In this document: one piece after another, positions 45,891 through 59,702 of the stretch
Numbering within the stretch: the first letter of the stretch is position 1
How the letters are laid out: every line of letters starts with the position of its first letter
DNA from: Hofstenia miamia
Lineage: Eukaryota > Xenacoelomorpha > Acoela
Length of the DNA stretch: 64,000 bases
Direction: 5' to 3'
Assembly (NCBI GenBank): GCA_004352715.1
Contig: SCFE01000013.1
Coordinates: forward strand, 1,264,422-1,328,421
Program-made: the position numbers and the translations under genes
The notes under the pieces: model-generated
The model's database searches: none
Told to the model about the DNA's origin: nothing
The model's input: the letters and a program-made list of their open reading frames with translations, nothing else

Positions 45891-45923
45891 TTAAACAGAT
45901 TATAAAACATCACTGGGGATATC

Positions 45924-46580
45924 ACTTAATTTCAATTCCAATACAAAATAGCTTGAATATCTTGATAACTTTGTACAAATATTTGCACAAATTGTCAACA
46001 GCATCAATGTTTCTAGAGAATGTCATAGCTTGCAATAAGCGCACTAATATATTTCACAAGAATGAGAAATTTAAGTGCAAGCTTATCAACACATGATAAA
46101 CGAAGAAAATATTGGATGCACAAATAAGGAATGCCTCCAATGTCAAAATATTTAAAAAACTGTTAAAAGGGAATTTTTGCTAAACAAACAAGAAGCAAAT
46201 CCATTTCTGATTGGCGTGATTTTGATTATGAGTGGAAATTGATAATTGCTTTGTTAAAACTCCAACAAAATTAATTTCTTTGCTTATTTGTACGATTTTT
46301 ACTAAAATATATCCTAAAATTACCATCAACTATAATCTTAATATATTTAGAGAGTTTAAATAGTTGAGAATATTATGGGATTACTGCTCTATTAATTATA
46401 TTGTGTCCAAATCCAAAAATCACCATTTCCGTTATTATGGTGGGAATGATAGCGCGGTTTTGCGTTCATTGTTCTTCAATTTGTGAACATGCCTTTCATA
46501 TACATGTAATGCATTACACACTAACACATTAGTTGTGCTAATTTTGGAAATGGTGGAATTAAGTATATGGAAAATTAATA
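45924..46580. other. Unannotated spacer
   Basis: AT-rich sequence between the nested hAT stack and the LINE 5' end. Nothing recognised. Confidence 0.35.
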
Positions 46581-46589
46581 TGGCAAGGC

Positions 46590-49500
46590 GATAATTGTTG
46601 GGACAAACAAGATACTGGAAGTGATATTGAAATTACTGAATCAAAGATAGACTTGTTGGATAATCGGATTAAAGAAATTGGAAAAGATATTTCTCACCTA
46701 CGGGAAATGACTAAGTATTCTAATGCCCTCTTAACCTTAGCAAAACAGGATAATTCTTCAACTGGTAAATTAAGGTATAAACAAGTTGATGGTAATGGTG
46801 TTGAACTTTCACAAATAAATTAAGTTATCAGCAACCTGCTGTGAATGGGATAAAAAAGGTCATTTTTCTCAACAACACGTAAAAGCAGCACAAATTCTAC
46901 AGAGTCTGGTGTCAACAAAAGGCCAATATTGCTTTCTGGAGAAATCGTATTATTGGCACTAATAAAATAAACGGATATCAAATAAAATCCGTCCCGAAAC
47001 CATTGCCAAGAAGATACATCTATGTAGGCCGATTAGACAACCCAAAAACTACACAGATGCTTGAGGAGTATTTTAAGGACTCAGATGTAGAGCTTCTCCA
47101 TATAAGAGAGATTGGTACCAAAAGTACATATTATCGCTCATTTCACTGTGTTTTCTGAGAAAACTCAGCAGAAAAATTGATAATTCTGGTTATGGCCTGA
47201 AGGAGCGTTAATAAGTAGATTTTTTTTAAATGAAGAAGCCAAAAATTGGCTAAAAACCCTTAAAGAAAACAAAAATGGACATATTAAGGTTTGTGGAAAT
47301 GCACGGAGAATATCTATGTTTAAATTTGGTGTTTTAAACTGTCAGAGTGCAGTTTCTAATGTATCATTAATTGTTGATTATATGCTGGATTCAAATATTT
47401 CGGTTTTGCCTCACACTGAGATATGAGTACGTGAAGATGATTCAGTTACCCAAACAGATCTATGTCCTCATGGCTATAATATATTTAGTATTCCATGAAA
47501 AAGTAGACCAGGAGGTGGCGTTGCCATAATATATCACAATTCAATCATGTTAAGTCCTTATAAGAAGTTTTATGCAAAATCTTTCGAGATTATTGATTGT
47601 ATATTGAAAAATAAATCTGTGAAAATTCGTTTCATCATACTTTATTATCCTAGATTTTCAAAAAATCAATTTTTTGATTTTGCATCTAGTGTTCTTGCTG
47701 ACCCCACTCCTTTGGTTATTAGTGGTGATTTTAATATACATATTGTAAATAATACATCATCAGAACTTGAAGAATTTGGTTCATTTTTGCATTCAGTTGG
47801 ATTAAAACAATTGGGTGAATTTTCTACGTGTTGAAATAGAACTATTGATCTTATTTTGGCACTAAATACTGAAAACATTATTAAACCTAAATCTATTAAA
47901 GCAAGCATTTTACTCTCTGACAATGTTGTTGTTTTAAGGGAACCAAATATGTCTCAACCTCCACCTGAACGCATTCAGACACACTACCGCGATCTAAAAT
48001 CCATTGACATTCAATTGTTTTTAACAGATTTTATTGAATATACCCTACAAGTTAGTGATATCAATGAATGCTGCATTGAGCTTGATTGTACATTTAAATT
48101 CCTAGTTGATAGGTATGCACCAATGAAGAAGATAACTATCGTTCAACGTTATTTGGTACCCTGGTTTAATGAACAACTGATTAAATTGAAAAGGACTCGT
48201 CGCAAGTTAGAGAGAGCATGGAGATTAACAAACAGCTTACTTGATAAAAAAGCTTATCGAATTACTTGCGAGATTTTGAAAATGTGTTTAGGAAGGCCAA
48301 ATGTAAATATATCATGCAACAGATATCTGAAAATTTTGAAAATTCTAAATTTATTTTCTCATTGAGTAAATGATTGATGGGTAAATTTGCTGGAATAAAA
48401 TCACTACCTGATCACGAAATTGAATGTGAGTTTGCTAAGGGATTTGCCGAGTTTTTTCATGATAAGATGTCAAATTTAACTGCAGCTTTTACTGGCGACA
48501 AACCATAACAGAGTTTTATCAAATTCCTATTGTTCCTGTGTTTCAACAATTTAACTTCATTACGTCTGATGACCTTTTTCATCTTCTCAAAATTTTCCCA
48601 TCAAGACCTGTAATTTAGATCCAAAAAATTGGTTGTATTGCTACTCTGCCTTTACTTTCAGAAATTTTTGCAAATATTATAAATCGTTCTTTCAAGTGCA
48701 GTAGTGTACCGAAAATGTGCAAATAAGCTGTAGTTTATCCACTTCTAAAGAAATCAAATTGCAACAACGAATTACTTTCCAACTATAGACCATTTTCAAA
48801 TATTTTTCTACTGGGGAAAATTTTGGAAAGGGTAGTTTTATCACAATTGAATAATTTTTCAAATATTTTTCTACTGGGGAAAATTTTGGAAAGGGTAGTT
48901 TTATCACAATTGAATAATCATTTATATAGATACTCAGTGAAAGAAAACTACCAATCAGCATATACAAAGTATTATTCAACTGAATCCGCATTACTTTGAG
49001 TAAAGAATGATCTCTTGATGATGATGAATAATGGAGTGTATGGAATAGTTATTTTATTAGACTTATCTGTCGCTTTTGATACATTGGATCATTCTATACT
49101 AATTCAACGTTTACATTATCGTTATGGTGTTTCTGACTCAGCTCTTGATTGGTTTATATCCTATTTAACTGGGAGAAAGCAGAAAGTAGAAATCGGCTCT
49201 TCTGTATTACGAGATTTTCCTTTAAATACTGGAGCATCACAAGGCTCAATTTTGGAACCCTTGCATTTCAGTACATATACTTTGCCTCTTGGTGAACTGG
49301 TGCGTTTACACAATATCGAATACCATTTATTTGCTGATGACACCCAGCTCTATATGGGTTTTGTTCCGAACAAAGATCAAGTTTCACCGTTGGAAATTTG
49401 CATTAATGCAATAAAATCATGGATGTTCAAGAACCGGCTTACGATTAATGATGCTAAAACAGAACTTTTGGTTGTTGGTGTGATGAAATGTTGTTGCTTA

Positions 49501-50835
49501 CAGGTCTCAATCTGATTTCGTGCTTACTCTGGTATGACACTACATGTTTACTGGTGCTTGTGCTTATTTATGTATCTATAATTCTCGTATTGCTCATTTT
49601 ATGTTAGTAACAATCTGACTGCAAAGCTTATAAGAATAAAGCTAATTTATGCTTATTGTATTACTTAGTTGATGTTCGGAATTTATCACAGCTGGAACTA
49701 GTAGACATATTACAAATGTTTCGGAACAAATCCGTGTCCACATTGGCGATGTCTTGGTAGAGGAATCAAAATCAGTTAAGAACATTCTTTGACACAAATT
49801 TAAGGATGAATATACACGTGAACAAAGTTAGAGTAATTGCATTATATTATCTGGGTAATAATATGAGGATTCGGCATTGCTTAACTGTTGCATCAACTGC
49901 TACTCTAGTGAAATCTATTGTATTGCCACGTTTGGATTATGGAAATGCCCTCCTATTTGGTTTTAGTACAAATTTGCAGAAACGCTTACAATCTGTACTC
50001 AATTTTGCAGCAAGGGAAATTTTCCGAAAATTTAGGAAGTGTTCTGCACTAGCATTGCTGAAGAAGTTAAAAATTTTACCAATAAAAGAGAGAATTGTTT
50101 ATAAGATCATATGTACTATCCATAGAATTATCTACATCCATGAGCCTAAATATCTAGCCGAATTTCTTCAATTATACATACCAAATTGCGATTTACGTTC
50201 GTCTGATCAGCTTTTATTAGTTTCTCCAAAATCAAATTCAACTGCAGAAGATGCTATCTTTTGTATTTTCTGCCAAAACTTTGGAATTCCTTACCATCCA
50301 TTTTAAGATTTGAGACGAATCATTTCCTGTTTAAAAGAAAGTTGAAACAGCTTTTGTTTGAGCGTGCATTTTATTATGCTGGTAGCTAATTTACTTAGAC
50401 ATAATCAAAGAACCCTAAAAATAAGCCTCTTCCATATAACAACAAAATAATGAAAAATCCATTTCTCAACACATCAATATATATATATAGTATAATTTGC
50501 GTAAATCTATAAAATAAATATATAAATTAAGAATATTCAAAAACGAAATTAAAAAATACTTCTTTAGTTATACAAAAAAGGCTTGAATACAAATAGTGAG
50601 GTTTTAAATTTTATAATAGTAATTATTCCATAGACTGCATCTAACCTAAATTCGCTATAGCTCAAGCTAGTAATTTTTATTATTTTTGTAAATATTATTT
50701 TTGTATGTGTTTTTTGTATATGTTTTGTTCCTCTATCTCTATTGTTTGGCGCTATTCAGAGTTGTAAACAGCATTTAATATTGTAAAAAGCAACTCTAAA
50801 TATAGATATTTCATTTCATTTCATTTCATTTACAA
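46590..50835 (+). mobile_element. Near full-length CR1/L2-like LINE, copy 1, inactive
   Basis: Domains in order: ORF1 with coiled coil (ESKIDLLDNRIKEIGKDISH, about 46650) and an RRM-like end (RYIYVGRLDNPKT, about 47010); apurinic-type endonuclease (FGVLNCQSAVSNV about 47330, LVISGDFNIHI about 47715, TIDLIL about 47845); and RT (LLDLSVAFDTLDHSILIQRL at about 49055, ASQGSILEPL, intact FADDTQLY at about 49330). The RT C-terminus follows at 49806-50306 after an insertion of about 160 bp (49500-49660), and the 3' tail is (ATTTC)n at 50805-50830. Many stops and frameshifts rule out mobility. A 63-bp tandem duplication lies at about 48793-48918. A near-identical copy lies at 55274-57740. Confidence 0.85.
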
Positions 50836-50839
50836 TTTT

Positions 50840-51178
50840 TGTTGGCGCAGTGGAATCTCAGCAGGGTTAATATATATAAATCTTGCGTATGTGTATATTT
50901 GCACTTTAAAAATTTATTTATTTATTTATTTAAGCTGCTTCAAACAACCAGATAAAACTTACTTCAAAATTGCAGCAAAGGCGATGAAAAAAAAATAAAG
51001 AAGTAATGACAGATTACAGAACGAACTCAAAATATATATTGCAAGATATTTATAATATTATAGTAGAAAGAATTAAAATCTGTGATAGGAAAATTCATTT
51101 TTTTAAACTAAATTTGAGATTTAAATATCAATTTTTAATTTTACATTTCATTGAAATTGGAAGCGAAATAGGATTACG

Positions 51179-51221
<43 letters not shown>

Positions 51222-51289
51222 CATACATACATACACATACATACATACATACATACATGAAAGCAACATTAAATAATTTTAAACCCTAT
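50840..51289. repeat. AT-rich tract ending in (TA)n and (CATA)n
   Basis: Includes (TTTA)n near 50915, (TA)n at 51182-51216 and (CATA)n at 51217-51257. The same tract follows LINE copy 2 at 57740-58145 with different repeat lengths. Confidence 0.8.
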
Positions 51290-52097
51290 GATTTTCAAAT
51301 ATGAAGATGATATTTTGATAATTCTTTGATATAAACATCTGATTGTATTTAACTTATGCTTTGGATCACAATAAGAATAAAATGGTATGTAAAGACCGCC
51401 GTTCGTTTTCTTGATAAATATTTCAGTTTCGTATGATCTTCCAAGATTTGTTACAGTAACATCTAAAAAATATATCTTCTTCTCAATTTTTGTTCTAATG
51501 TAAATTTTATTTTAGGTAATTGATTATTTATAAAGTCAAAAAAGTCGTCAATTTCTCTTTGATTGTGAAATACAGCAAACATATCATCAATATATCTATG
51601 ATAGCATAGAAATTCATTGCCTTCAAATTCAGATTCAATTATATCCATTGCGAAACTAGCCATTGTAGGGCCCAGGGGTGAACCCATAGCCATTCCATCA
51701 ATCTGTTTATATATTAAACAAAACATGCCATTTCAAGGAGTCTTTTAAGTGAACCATGAGAAATTGGAAATGTATCTTTTGGAATCACATTTAATATGTG
51801 ATTAATCGTTTTTGTGACTGGAAGATTAGTGAAAAGGGATTTCACATCAAAGCTAACCATAATTTTGGAATCTGATTTTTCATTGAACACATTTTTCAGA
51901 ATATTTGTAAAATTGAAAGTCTCTGATAAATTATATTTTGATGGTATAAATTTCTTAATGATATCGTATAACCATACACTTAAGTTATATTTTGTAGAAT
52001 TTATCATTGACAAAATCGGGCGGAAAGAAGGATTTGATTCATTTTTGTGAATTTTTGCTAAACCGTATATATATACATACATACATAAAACCAACAT
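51290..52097 (-). mobile_element. Penelope-like element RT fragment
   Basis: On the - strand: YGLAKIHKNESNPSFRPI, VSFDVKSLFTNLPVTKT, IDGMAMGSPLGPTMASFAMD, the catalytic CYHRYIDDMFAVFH, then FLDVTVTN and ETEIFIKKTNGGLYIPFYS. These are the hallmark PLE reverse transcriptase motifs. There are one or two frameshifts (near 51720 and 51480), and there is no 5' domain. A sequence of about 34 bp (AACATTAAATAATTTTAAAC and neighbours) that encodes the 3' end of the PLE frame stands at both borders (51260-51293 and 52085-52119). This fits a partial tandem insertion, common for PLEs. The block is absent from the otherwise matching region near 58145. Confidence 0.85.
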
Positions 52098-52119
52098 TAA
52101 ATAATTTTAAACCCTATGA

Positions 52120-53519
52120 TTGCTATGCCAATGGTATGGCTCTATAAACATTTTTGTATTAGTGATTATAATAATCACGAACCCTCTGAAAACTAAATTG
52201 ATCTTGGCATTGCAAGTTGCTTATAGTGCATCTTATATGAGAATATTTGATTGAAGAGCAAATGATATTAGTATTATTAAATTTATACAAACAAATTGTT
52301 TTTGGTTACTTTACAATTTGATTGTTATGTCATTGGCTAACCTCACTCGAATTTTACAAACAAATTGTTTTTGGTTACTTTACAATTTGATCGTTATGTT
52401 ATTGGCTAACATGAATCGCATTTTCAGGTTTGTATTATTCGTCACCAATTTCAAAAGTTGTTGGAAAGAATAACGCGGAACTTGTTGTATGAACAATGAA
52501 ATTCAACTATAAAATTTCACATAGATTGAGATTATTAACACACTTATAATGGCATTCAATGTAAAAATGTGCGCAATGTATAAAATGTATAAATACAAAA
52601 TTTTTGAAACTAAATGGTTTCAAAACATATCTCAAATTTTATCAAAATATAGATCTGATCCGATCCGAACCAATTATATTTCTGATGAGCCTTTTTTTGG
52701 TAATGTGACAATCGGAATAATCTTATAGCAATAATAATAACGGTATCCGATGTCGATGTTCGAAAGTGTTTAAGGGATACAAAGGAAATGTCATACCCTT
52801 TCATTAAAAATCGATCTTTCTTGTTATATTGTATATTGCCACTTCCTTACGATCAATTTTTTTGATAACAATGACATATTTACAATTTGTGTCTTTATCA
52901 AGTTTCATATAAATCTTTAAAATTTATGCATCTGTTTACTAATATTGTTATCATTAAACAGCAAAGAAAAATTTCTGTATATGAAACGTTTCTAACACTC
53001 GAAATTATGCAATGGGCTTGCATGATCGTTGAGTTGATCGGTGAGTTTAACAAAGAAAATATAATCACGATTGAAAAAGTGGTACCCCATTGATATTAAT
53101 TGATACTAATGCTTATTATCAACAATTCAAATAAATTCACATATTCAAAAAATTTCAAATCAATATCAATAAACACATTTGCTGCTAAATTTTTCTAAAT
53201 TTACCTATCTCATTTAATGCAAATTAATGCCAAATAATCCCAATCTTGCTCTCATTAAAAAAAATCAAAAACAGCTCTCAGTTCAACAGAAAAAGTGGAC
53301 CCACAATTTTTCTACCCTATTTTATAATAGATTATAATAGATTAGAGTCTTGATAAAACTATATTAAGGAATTTTTCTCAGACCAATGATCATTGCGAGT
53401 AAAAATAAATCCTAATTGTCTACGAAATGTGTGATTTTTCACTGTGTTTTATCTTGCAAAGTACTTTACCTAAAAGTATTGCCAAAAGGTAAATGTTGAG
53501 CTAAATACCAGGGTTTAAT

Positions 53520-53559
<40 letters not shown>
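52120..53559. repeat. Repeat-block flank, copy 1
   Basis: Non-coding sequence that reappears at 58145-60050 (copy 2) and in part at 53561-54273. It contains a diverged tandem duplication of a 70-bp unit (TTTGGTTACTTTACAATTTG at about 52302 and 52369), GATCCGATCCGA-like words near 52660, and (TA)n at 53524-53558. No coding capacity recognised. Confidence 0.7.
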
Positions 53560-53560
53560 N

Positions 53561-54273
53561 AAGTTGTTGGAAAGAATAACGCGGAACTTGTTGTATGAAC
53601 AATGAAATTCAACTATAAAATTTCACTTAGATTGAGATTATTAACACACTTAAAATGGGATTCAATGTAAAAATGTGCGCAATGTATAAAATGTATAAAT
53701 ACAAAATTTTTGGATCCAAAACATATCCAAAATTTTCTCAAAATATAGATCTGATCCGATCCGAACCAAACCTATCTAAGATCCGATCCAATTACATTTC
53801 TGATGAGCCTTTTTTTGTGAATTTTTGCTAAACCGTATATATATACATACATACATAAAACCAACATTAAATAATTTTAAACCCTATGATTGCTATGCCA
53901 ATGGTATGGCTCTATAAACATTTTTGTATTAGTGATTATAATAATCACGAACCCTCTGAAAACTAAATTGATCTTGGCATTGCAAGTTGCTTATAGTGCA
54001 TCTTATATGAGAATATTTGATTGAAGAGCAAATGATATTAGTATTATTAAATTTATACAAACAAATTGTTTTTGGTTACTTTACAATTTGATTGTTATGT
54101 CATTGGCTAACATGAATCGCATTTTCAGGTTTGTATTATTCGTCACCAATTTCAAAAGTTGTTGGAAAGAATAACGCGGAACTTGTTGTATGAACAATGA
54201 AATTCAACTATAAAATTTCACATAGATTGAGATTATTAACACACTTAAAATGGCATTCAATGTAAAAATGTGC
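53561..54273. repeat. Third partial copy of the flank, between an N and a gap
   Basis: 53561-53815 matches 52456-52690 (and 58516-58770). 53816-54273 restarts at the sequence matching 52047-52573. It is bounded by a single N (53560) and the 1000-N gap, so the order is uncertain. Confidence 0.7.
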
Positions 54274-55273
54274 NNNNNNNNNNNNNNNNNNNNNNNNNNN
54301 NNNNNNNNNNNNNNNNNNNNNNNNNNNNNNNNNNNNNNNNNNNNNNNNNNNNNNNNNNNNNNNNNNNNNNNNNNNNNNNNNNNNNNNNNNNNNNNNNNNN
54401 NNNNNNNNNNNNNNNNNNNNNNNNNNNNNNNNNNNNNNNNNNNNNNNNNNNNNNNNNNNNNNNNNNNNNNNNNNNNNNNNNNNNNNNNNNNNNNNNNNNN
54501 NNNNNNNNNNNNNNNNNNNNNNNNNNNNNNNNNNNNNNNNNNNNNNNNNNNNNNNNNNNNNNNNNNNNNNNNNNNNNNNNNNNNNNNNNNNNNNNNNNNN
54601 NNNNNNNNNNNNNNNNNNNNNNNNNNNNNNNNNNNNNNNNNNNNNNNNNNNNNNNNNNNNNNNNNNNNNNNNNNNNNNNNNNNNNNNNNNNNNNNNNNNN
54701 NNNNNNNNNNNNNNNNNNNNNNNNNNNNNNNNNNNNNNNNNNNNNNNNNNNNNNNNNNNNNNNNNNNNNNNNNNNNNNNNNNNNNNNNNNNNNNNNNNNN
54801 NNNNNNNNNNNNNNNNNNNNNNNNNNNNNNNNNNNNNNNNNNNNNNNNNNNNNNNNNNNNNNNNNNNNNNNNNNNNNNNNNNNNNNNNNNNNNNNNNNNN
54901 NNNNNNNNNNNNNNNNNNNNNNNNNNNNNNNNNNNNNNNNNNNNNNNNNNNNNNNNNNNNNNNNNNNNNNNNNNNNNNNNNNNNNNNNNNNNNNNNNNNN
55001 NNNNNNNNNNNNNNNNNNNNNNNNNNNNNNNNNNNNNNNNNNNNNNNNNNNNNNNNNNNNNNNNNNNNNNNNNNNNNNNNNNNNNNNNNNNNNNNNNNNN
55101 NNNNNNNNNNNNNNNNNNNNNNNNNNNNNNNNNNNNNNNNNNNNNNNNNNNNNNNNNNNNNNNNNNNNNNNNNNNNNNNNNNNNNNNNNNNNNNNNNNNN
55201 NNNNNNNNNNNNNNNNNNNNNNNNNNNNNNNNNNNNNNNNNNNNNNNNNNNNNNNNNNNNNNNNNNNNNNNNN
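54274..55273. other. Assembly gap of exactly 1000 N
   Basis: A round-number gap, probably of arbitrary size. The missing part should contain the 5' half of LINE copy 2. Confidence 0.99.
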
Positions 55274-57740
55274 GAATATATCATGCTACAGATATCTGAA
55301 AATTTTGAAAATTCTAAATTTATTTTCTCATTGAGTAAATGATTGATGGGTAAATTTGCTGGAATAAAATCACTACCTGATCACGAAATTGAATGTGAGT
55401 TTGCTAAGGGATTTGCCGAGTTTTTTCATGATAAGATGTCAAATTTAACTGCAGCTTTTACTGGCGACAAACCATAACAGAGTTTTATCAAATTCCTATT
55501 GTTCCTGTGTTTCAACAATTTAACTTCATTACGTCTGATGACCTTTTTCATCTTCTCAAAATTTTCCCATCAAGACCTGTAATTTAGATCCAAAAAATTG
55601 GTTGTATTGCTACTCTGCCTTTACTTTCAGAAATTTTTGCAAATATTATAAATCGTTCTTTCAAGTGCAGTAGTGTACCGAAAATGTGCAAATAAGCTGT
55701 AGTTTATCCACTTCTAAAGAAATCAAATTGCAACAACGAATTACTTTCCAACTATAGACCATTTTCAAATATTTTTCTACTGGGGAAAATTTTGGAAAGG
55801 GTAGTTTTATCACAATTGAATAATCATTTATATAGATACTCAGTGAAAGAAAACTACCAATCAGCATATACAAAGTATTATTCAACTGAATCCGCATTAC
55901 TTTGAGTAAAGAATGATCTCTTGATGATGATGAATAATGGAGTGTATGGAATAGTTATTTTATTAGACTTATCTGTCGCTTTTGATACATTGGATCATTC
56001 TATACTAATTCAACGTTTACATTATCGTTATGGTGTTTCTGACTCAGCTCTTGATTGGTTTATATCCTATTTAACTGGGAGAAAGCAGAAAGTAGAAATC
56101 GGCTCTTCTGTATTACGAGATTTTCCTTTAAATACTGGAGCATCACAAGGCTCAATTTTGGAACCCTTGCATTTCAGTACATATACTTTGCCTCTTGGTG
56201 AACTGGTGCGTTTACACAATATCGAATACCATTTATTTGCTGATGACACCCAGCTCTATATGGGTTTTGTTCCGAACAAAGATCAAGTTTCACCGTTGGA
56301 AATTTGCATTAATGCAATAAAATCATGGATGTTCAAGAACCGGCTTACGATTAATGATGCTAAAACAGAACTTTTGGTTGTTGGTGTGATGAAATGTTGT
56401 TGCTTACAGGTCTCAGTCTGATTTCGTGCTTACTCTGGTATGACACTACATGTTTACTGGTGCTTGTGCTTATTTATGTATCTATAATTCTCGTATTGCT
56501 CATTTTATGTTAGTAACAATCTGACTGCAAAGCTTATAAGAATAAAGCTAATTTATGCTTATTGTATTACTTAGTTGATGTTCGGAATTTATCACAGCTG
56601 GAACTAGTAGACATATTACAAATGTTTCGGAACAAATCCGTGTCCACATTGGCGATGTCTTGGTAGAGGAATCAAAATCAGTTAAGAACATTCTTTGACA
56701 CAAATTTAAGGATGAATATACACGTGAACAAAGTTAGAGTAATTGCATTATATTATCTGGGTAATAATATGAGGATTCGGCATTGCTTAACTGTTGCATC
56801 AACAGCTACTCTAGCAAAATCTATGTATTGCCACGTTTGGATTATGGAAATGCCCTCCTATTTGGTTTTAGTACAAATTTACAGAAACGCTTACAATCTG
56901 TACTCAATTTTGCAGCAAGGGAAATTTTCCGAAAATTTAGGAAGTGTTCTGCACTAGCATTGCTGAAGAAGTTAAAAATTTTACCAATAAAAGAGAGAAT
57001 TGTTTATAAGATCATATGTACTATCCATAGAATTATCTACATCCACGAGCCTAAACATCTAGCCGAATTTCTTTAATTATATATACCAAATCGCGATTTT
57101 CGTTCAGCTGATCAGCTTCTATTAGTTTCTCCAAAATCAAATTCAACTGCAGAAGATGCTTTCTTTTGTATTTTCTGCCAAAACTTTGGAATTCCTTGCC
57201 ATCCATTTTAAGATTTGAGACGAATCATTTCCTGTTTAAAAGAAAGTTGAAACAGCTTTTGTTTGAGCGTGCATTTTATTATGCTGGTAGCTAATTTACT
57301 TAGACATAATCAAAGAACCCTAAAAATAAGCCTCTTCCATATAACAAGAAAATAATGAAAAATCCATTTCTCAACACATCAATATATATATATAGTATAA
57401 TTTGCGTAAATCTATAAAATAAATATATAAATTAAGAATATTCAAAAACGAAATAAAAAAATACTTCTTTAGTTATACAAAAAAGGCTTGAATACAAATA
57501 GTGAGGTTTTAAATTTTATAATAGTAATTATTCCATAGACTGCATCTAACCTAAATTCGCTATAGCTCAAGCTAGTAATTTTTATTATTTTTGTAAATAT
57601 TATTTTTGTATGTGTTTTTTGTATATGTTTTGTTCCTTTATCTCTATTGTTTGGCGCTATTCAGAGTTGTAAACAGCATTTAATATTGTAAAAAGCAACT
57701 CTAAATATAGATATTTCATTTCATTTCATTTCATTTACAA
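55274..57740 (+). mobile_element. CR1/L2-like LINE, copy 2 (5' part in gap)
   Basis: Near-identical to 48310-50835 with the same RT domain (LLDLSVAFDTLDHSILIQRL, FADDTQLY at about 56237), the same stops and the same insertion of about 160 bp, ending in (ATTTC)n at about 57715-57735. It lacks the 63-bp duplication of copy 1 and has its own single-base differences (for example a deletion near 56824 that splits the C-terminal frame). Shared lesions show duplication of an already dead element rather than two insertions. Confidence 0.9.
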
Positions 57741-59702
57741 TTTTTGTTGGCGCAGTGGAATCTCAGCAGGGTTAATATATATAAATCTTGCGTATGTGTA
57801 TATTTGCGCTTTAAAAATTTATTTATTTATTTATTTAAGCTGCTTCAAACAACAAGATAAAACTTACTTCAAAATTGCAGCAAAGGCGATGAAAATAAAA
57901 TTAGCAAAGTAATGACAGATTACAGAACGAACTCAAAATATATATTGCAAGATATTTATAATATTATAGTAGAAAGAATTAAAATCTGTGATAGGAAAAT
58001 TCATTTTTTTAAACTAAATTTGAGATTTAAATATCAATTTTTAATTTTACATTTCATTGAAATTGGATGCTAAATTGGATTACAAATATTATATATATAT
58101 ATACATACATACATACATACATACATACATACATACATACATACATAAAAGCAACATTAAATAATTTTAAACCCTATGATTGCTATGCCAATGGTATGGC
58201 TCTATAAACATTTTTGTATTAGTGATTATAATAATCACGAACCCTCTGAAAACTAAATTGATCTTGGCATTGCAAGTTGCTTATAGTGCATCTTATATGA
58301 GAATATTTGATTGAAGAGCAAATGATATTAGTATTATTAAATTTTGGCGGTGCTTGCAACAACTAAGGCATTTCAATGTTTCTCTGTCTTCTGCTTTCCA
58401 CTCGCAAGATTTATACAAACGAATTGTTTTTGGTTACTTTACAATTTGATCGTTATGTTATTGGCTAACATGAATCGCATTTTCAGGTTTGTATTATTCG
58501 TCACCAATTTCAAAAGTTGTTGGAAAGAATAACGCGGAACTTGTTGTATGAACAATGAAATTCAACTATAAAATTTCACTTAGATTGAGATTATTAACAC
58601 ACTTATAATGGCATTCAATGTAAAAATGTGCGCAATGTATAAAATGTATAAATACAAAATTTTTAAAAATTTTTGGATCCAAAACATATCCAAAATTTTC
58701 TCAAAATATAGATCTGATCCGATCCGAACCAAACCTATCTAAGATCCGATCCAATTATATTTCTGATGAGCCTTTTTTTGGTAATGTGACAATCGGAATA
58801 ATCTTATAGCAATAATAATAACGGTATCCGATGTCGATGTTCGAAAGTGTTTAAGGGCTACAAAGGAAATGTCATACCCTTTCATTAAAAATCGATCTTT
58901 CTTGTTATATTGTATATTGCCATTTCCTTACGATCAATTTTTTTGATAACAATGACATATTTACAATTTGTGTTTTTATCAAGTTTCATATAAATCTTTA
59001 AAATTTATGCATCTGTTTACTAATATTGTTATCATTAAACAGCAAAGAAAAATTTCTGTATATGAAACGTTTCTAACACTCGAAATTATGCAATGGGCTT
59101 GCATGATCGTTGAGTTTAACAAAGAAAATATAATCACGATTGAAAAAGTGGTACCCCATTGATATTAACTAATACTAATGCTTGTTATCAACAATTCAAA
59201 TAGCCTTTCAGATCCAATGCCTTCTTCAAAAAATTTCAAATCAATATCAATAAACACATTTGCTGCTAAATTTTTCTAAATTTACCTATCTCATTTAATG
59301 CAAATTAATGCCAAATAATCCCAATCTTGCTCTCATTAAAAAAAAACAAAAACAGCTCTCAGTTCAACAGAAAAAGTGGACCCACAATTTTTCTACCCTA
59401 TTTCTTAATAGATTAGAGTCTCGATTAATTCTAATAAAACTATATTAAGGAATTTTTCTCAGACCAATGATATATATATATATATATATATAATTGTCTA
59501 AGAAATTTGTGATTTTTCAATGTGTTTTATCTTGTAAAAATCAAAACCTAAATGTATTGCCAAAAGGTATATTTTGATCTATATACTCGGGTATATGTAT
59601 ATATATATATATATATATATTACCAGATTTTAATTATATATATATATATATATATATGCATGTATGTTTTAGCGCATTTTTGTACTATGACCAATATTTA
59701 TA
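57741..59702. repeat. Repeat-block flank, copy 2
   Basis: Matches the flank after LINE copy 1, without the PLE fragment. It carries a 65-bp insertion (about 58344-58409, GC-richer, starting TTGGCGGTGC) that is absent at 52285. It ends in several (TA)n runs at a gap. No genes. Confidence 0.75.

Larger units (their letters stand above)
42980..45915. mobile_element. Outer hAT-like element of a nested stack
   Basis: Ends are CAGTGATGTCCAGTTAAAC at the left and, read inward from the right, CAGTGATGTTTTATAATC. Both ends go on to a shared GTTTAAGAGAT. Flanking 8-mers GGGTTATC (42972-42979) and GGGATATC (45916-45923) match at 7 of 8 positions. Interior CAGATCTGTTAAACAG-type repeats occur near both ends (43040-43080 and 45480-45620). 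Removing the nested elements at 43610-45439 and 45626-45890 leaves under 1 kb with no transposase. A single N at 43246 lies inside. Confidence 0.65.

Noticed and set aside
54208-55334. Long open frames of about 350 codons on both strands
   Set aside because: They are made of the 1000-N gap and have no sequence content. The same holds for frames over 59703-59845 and 61488-61771.
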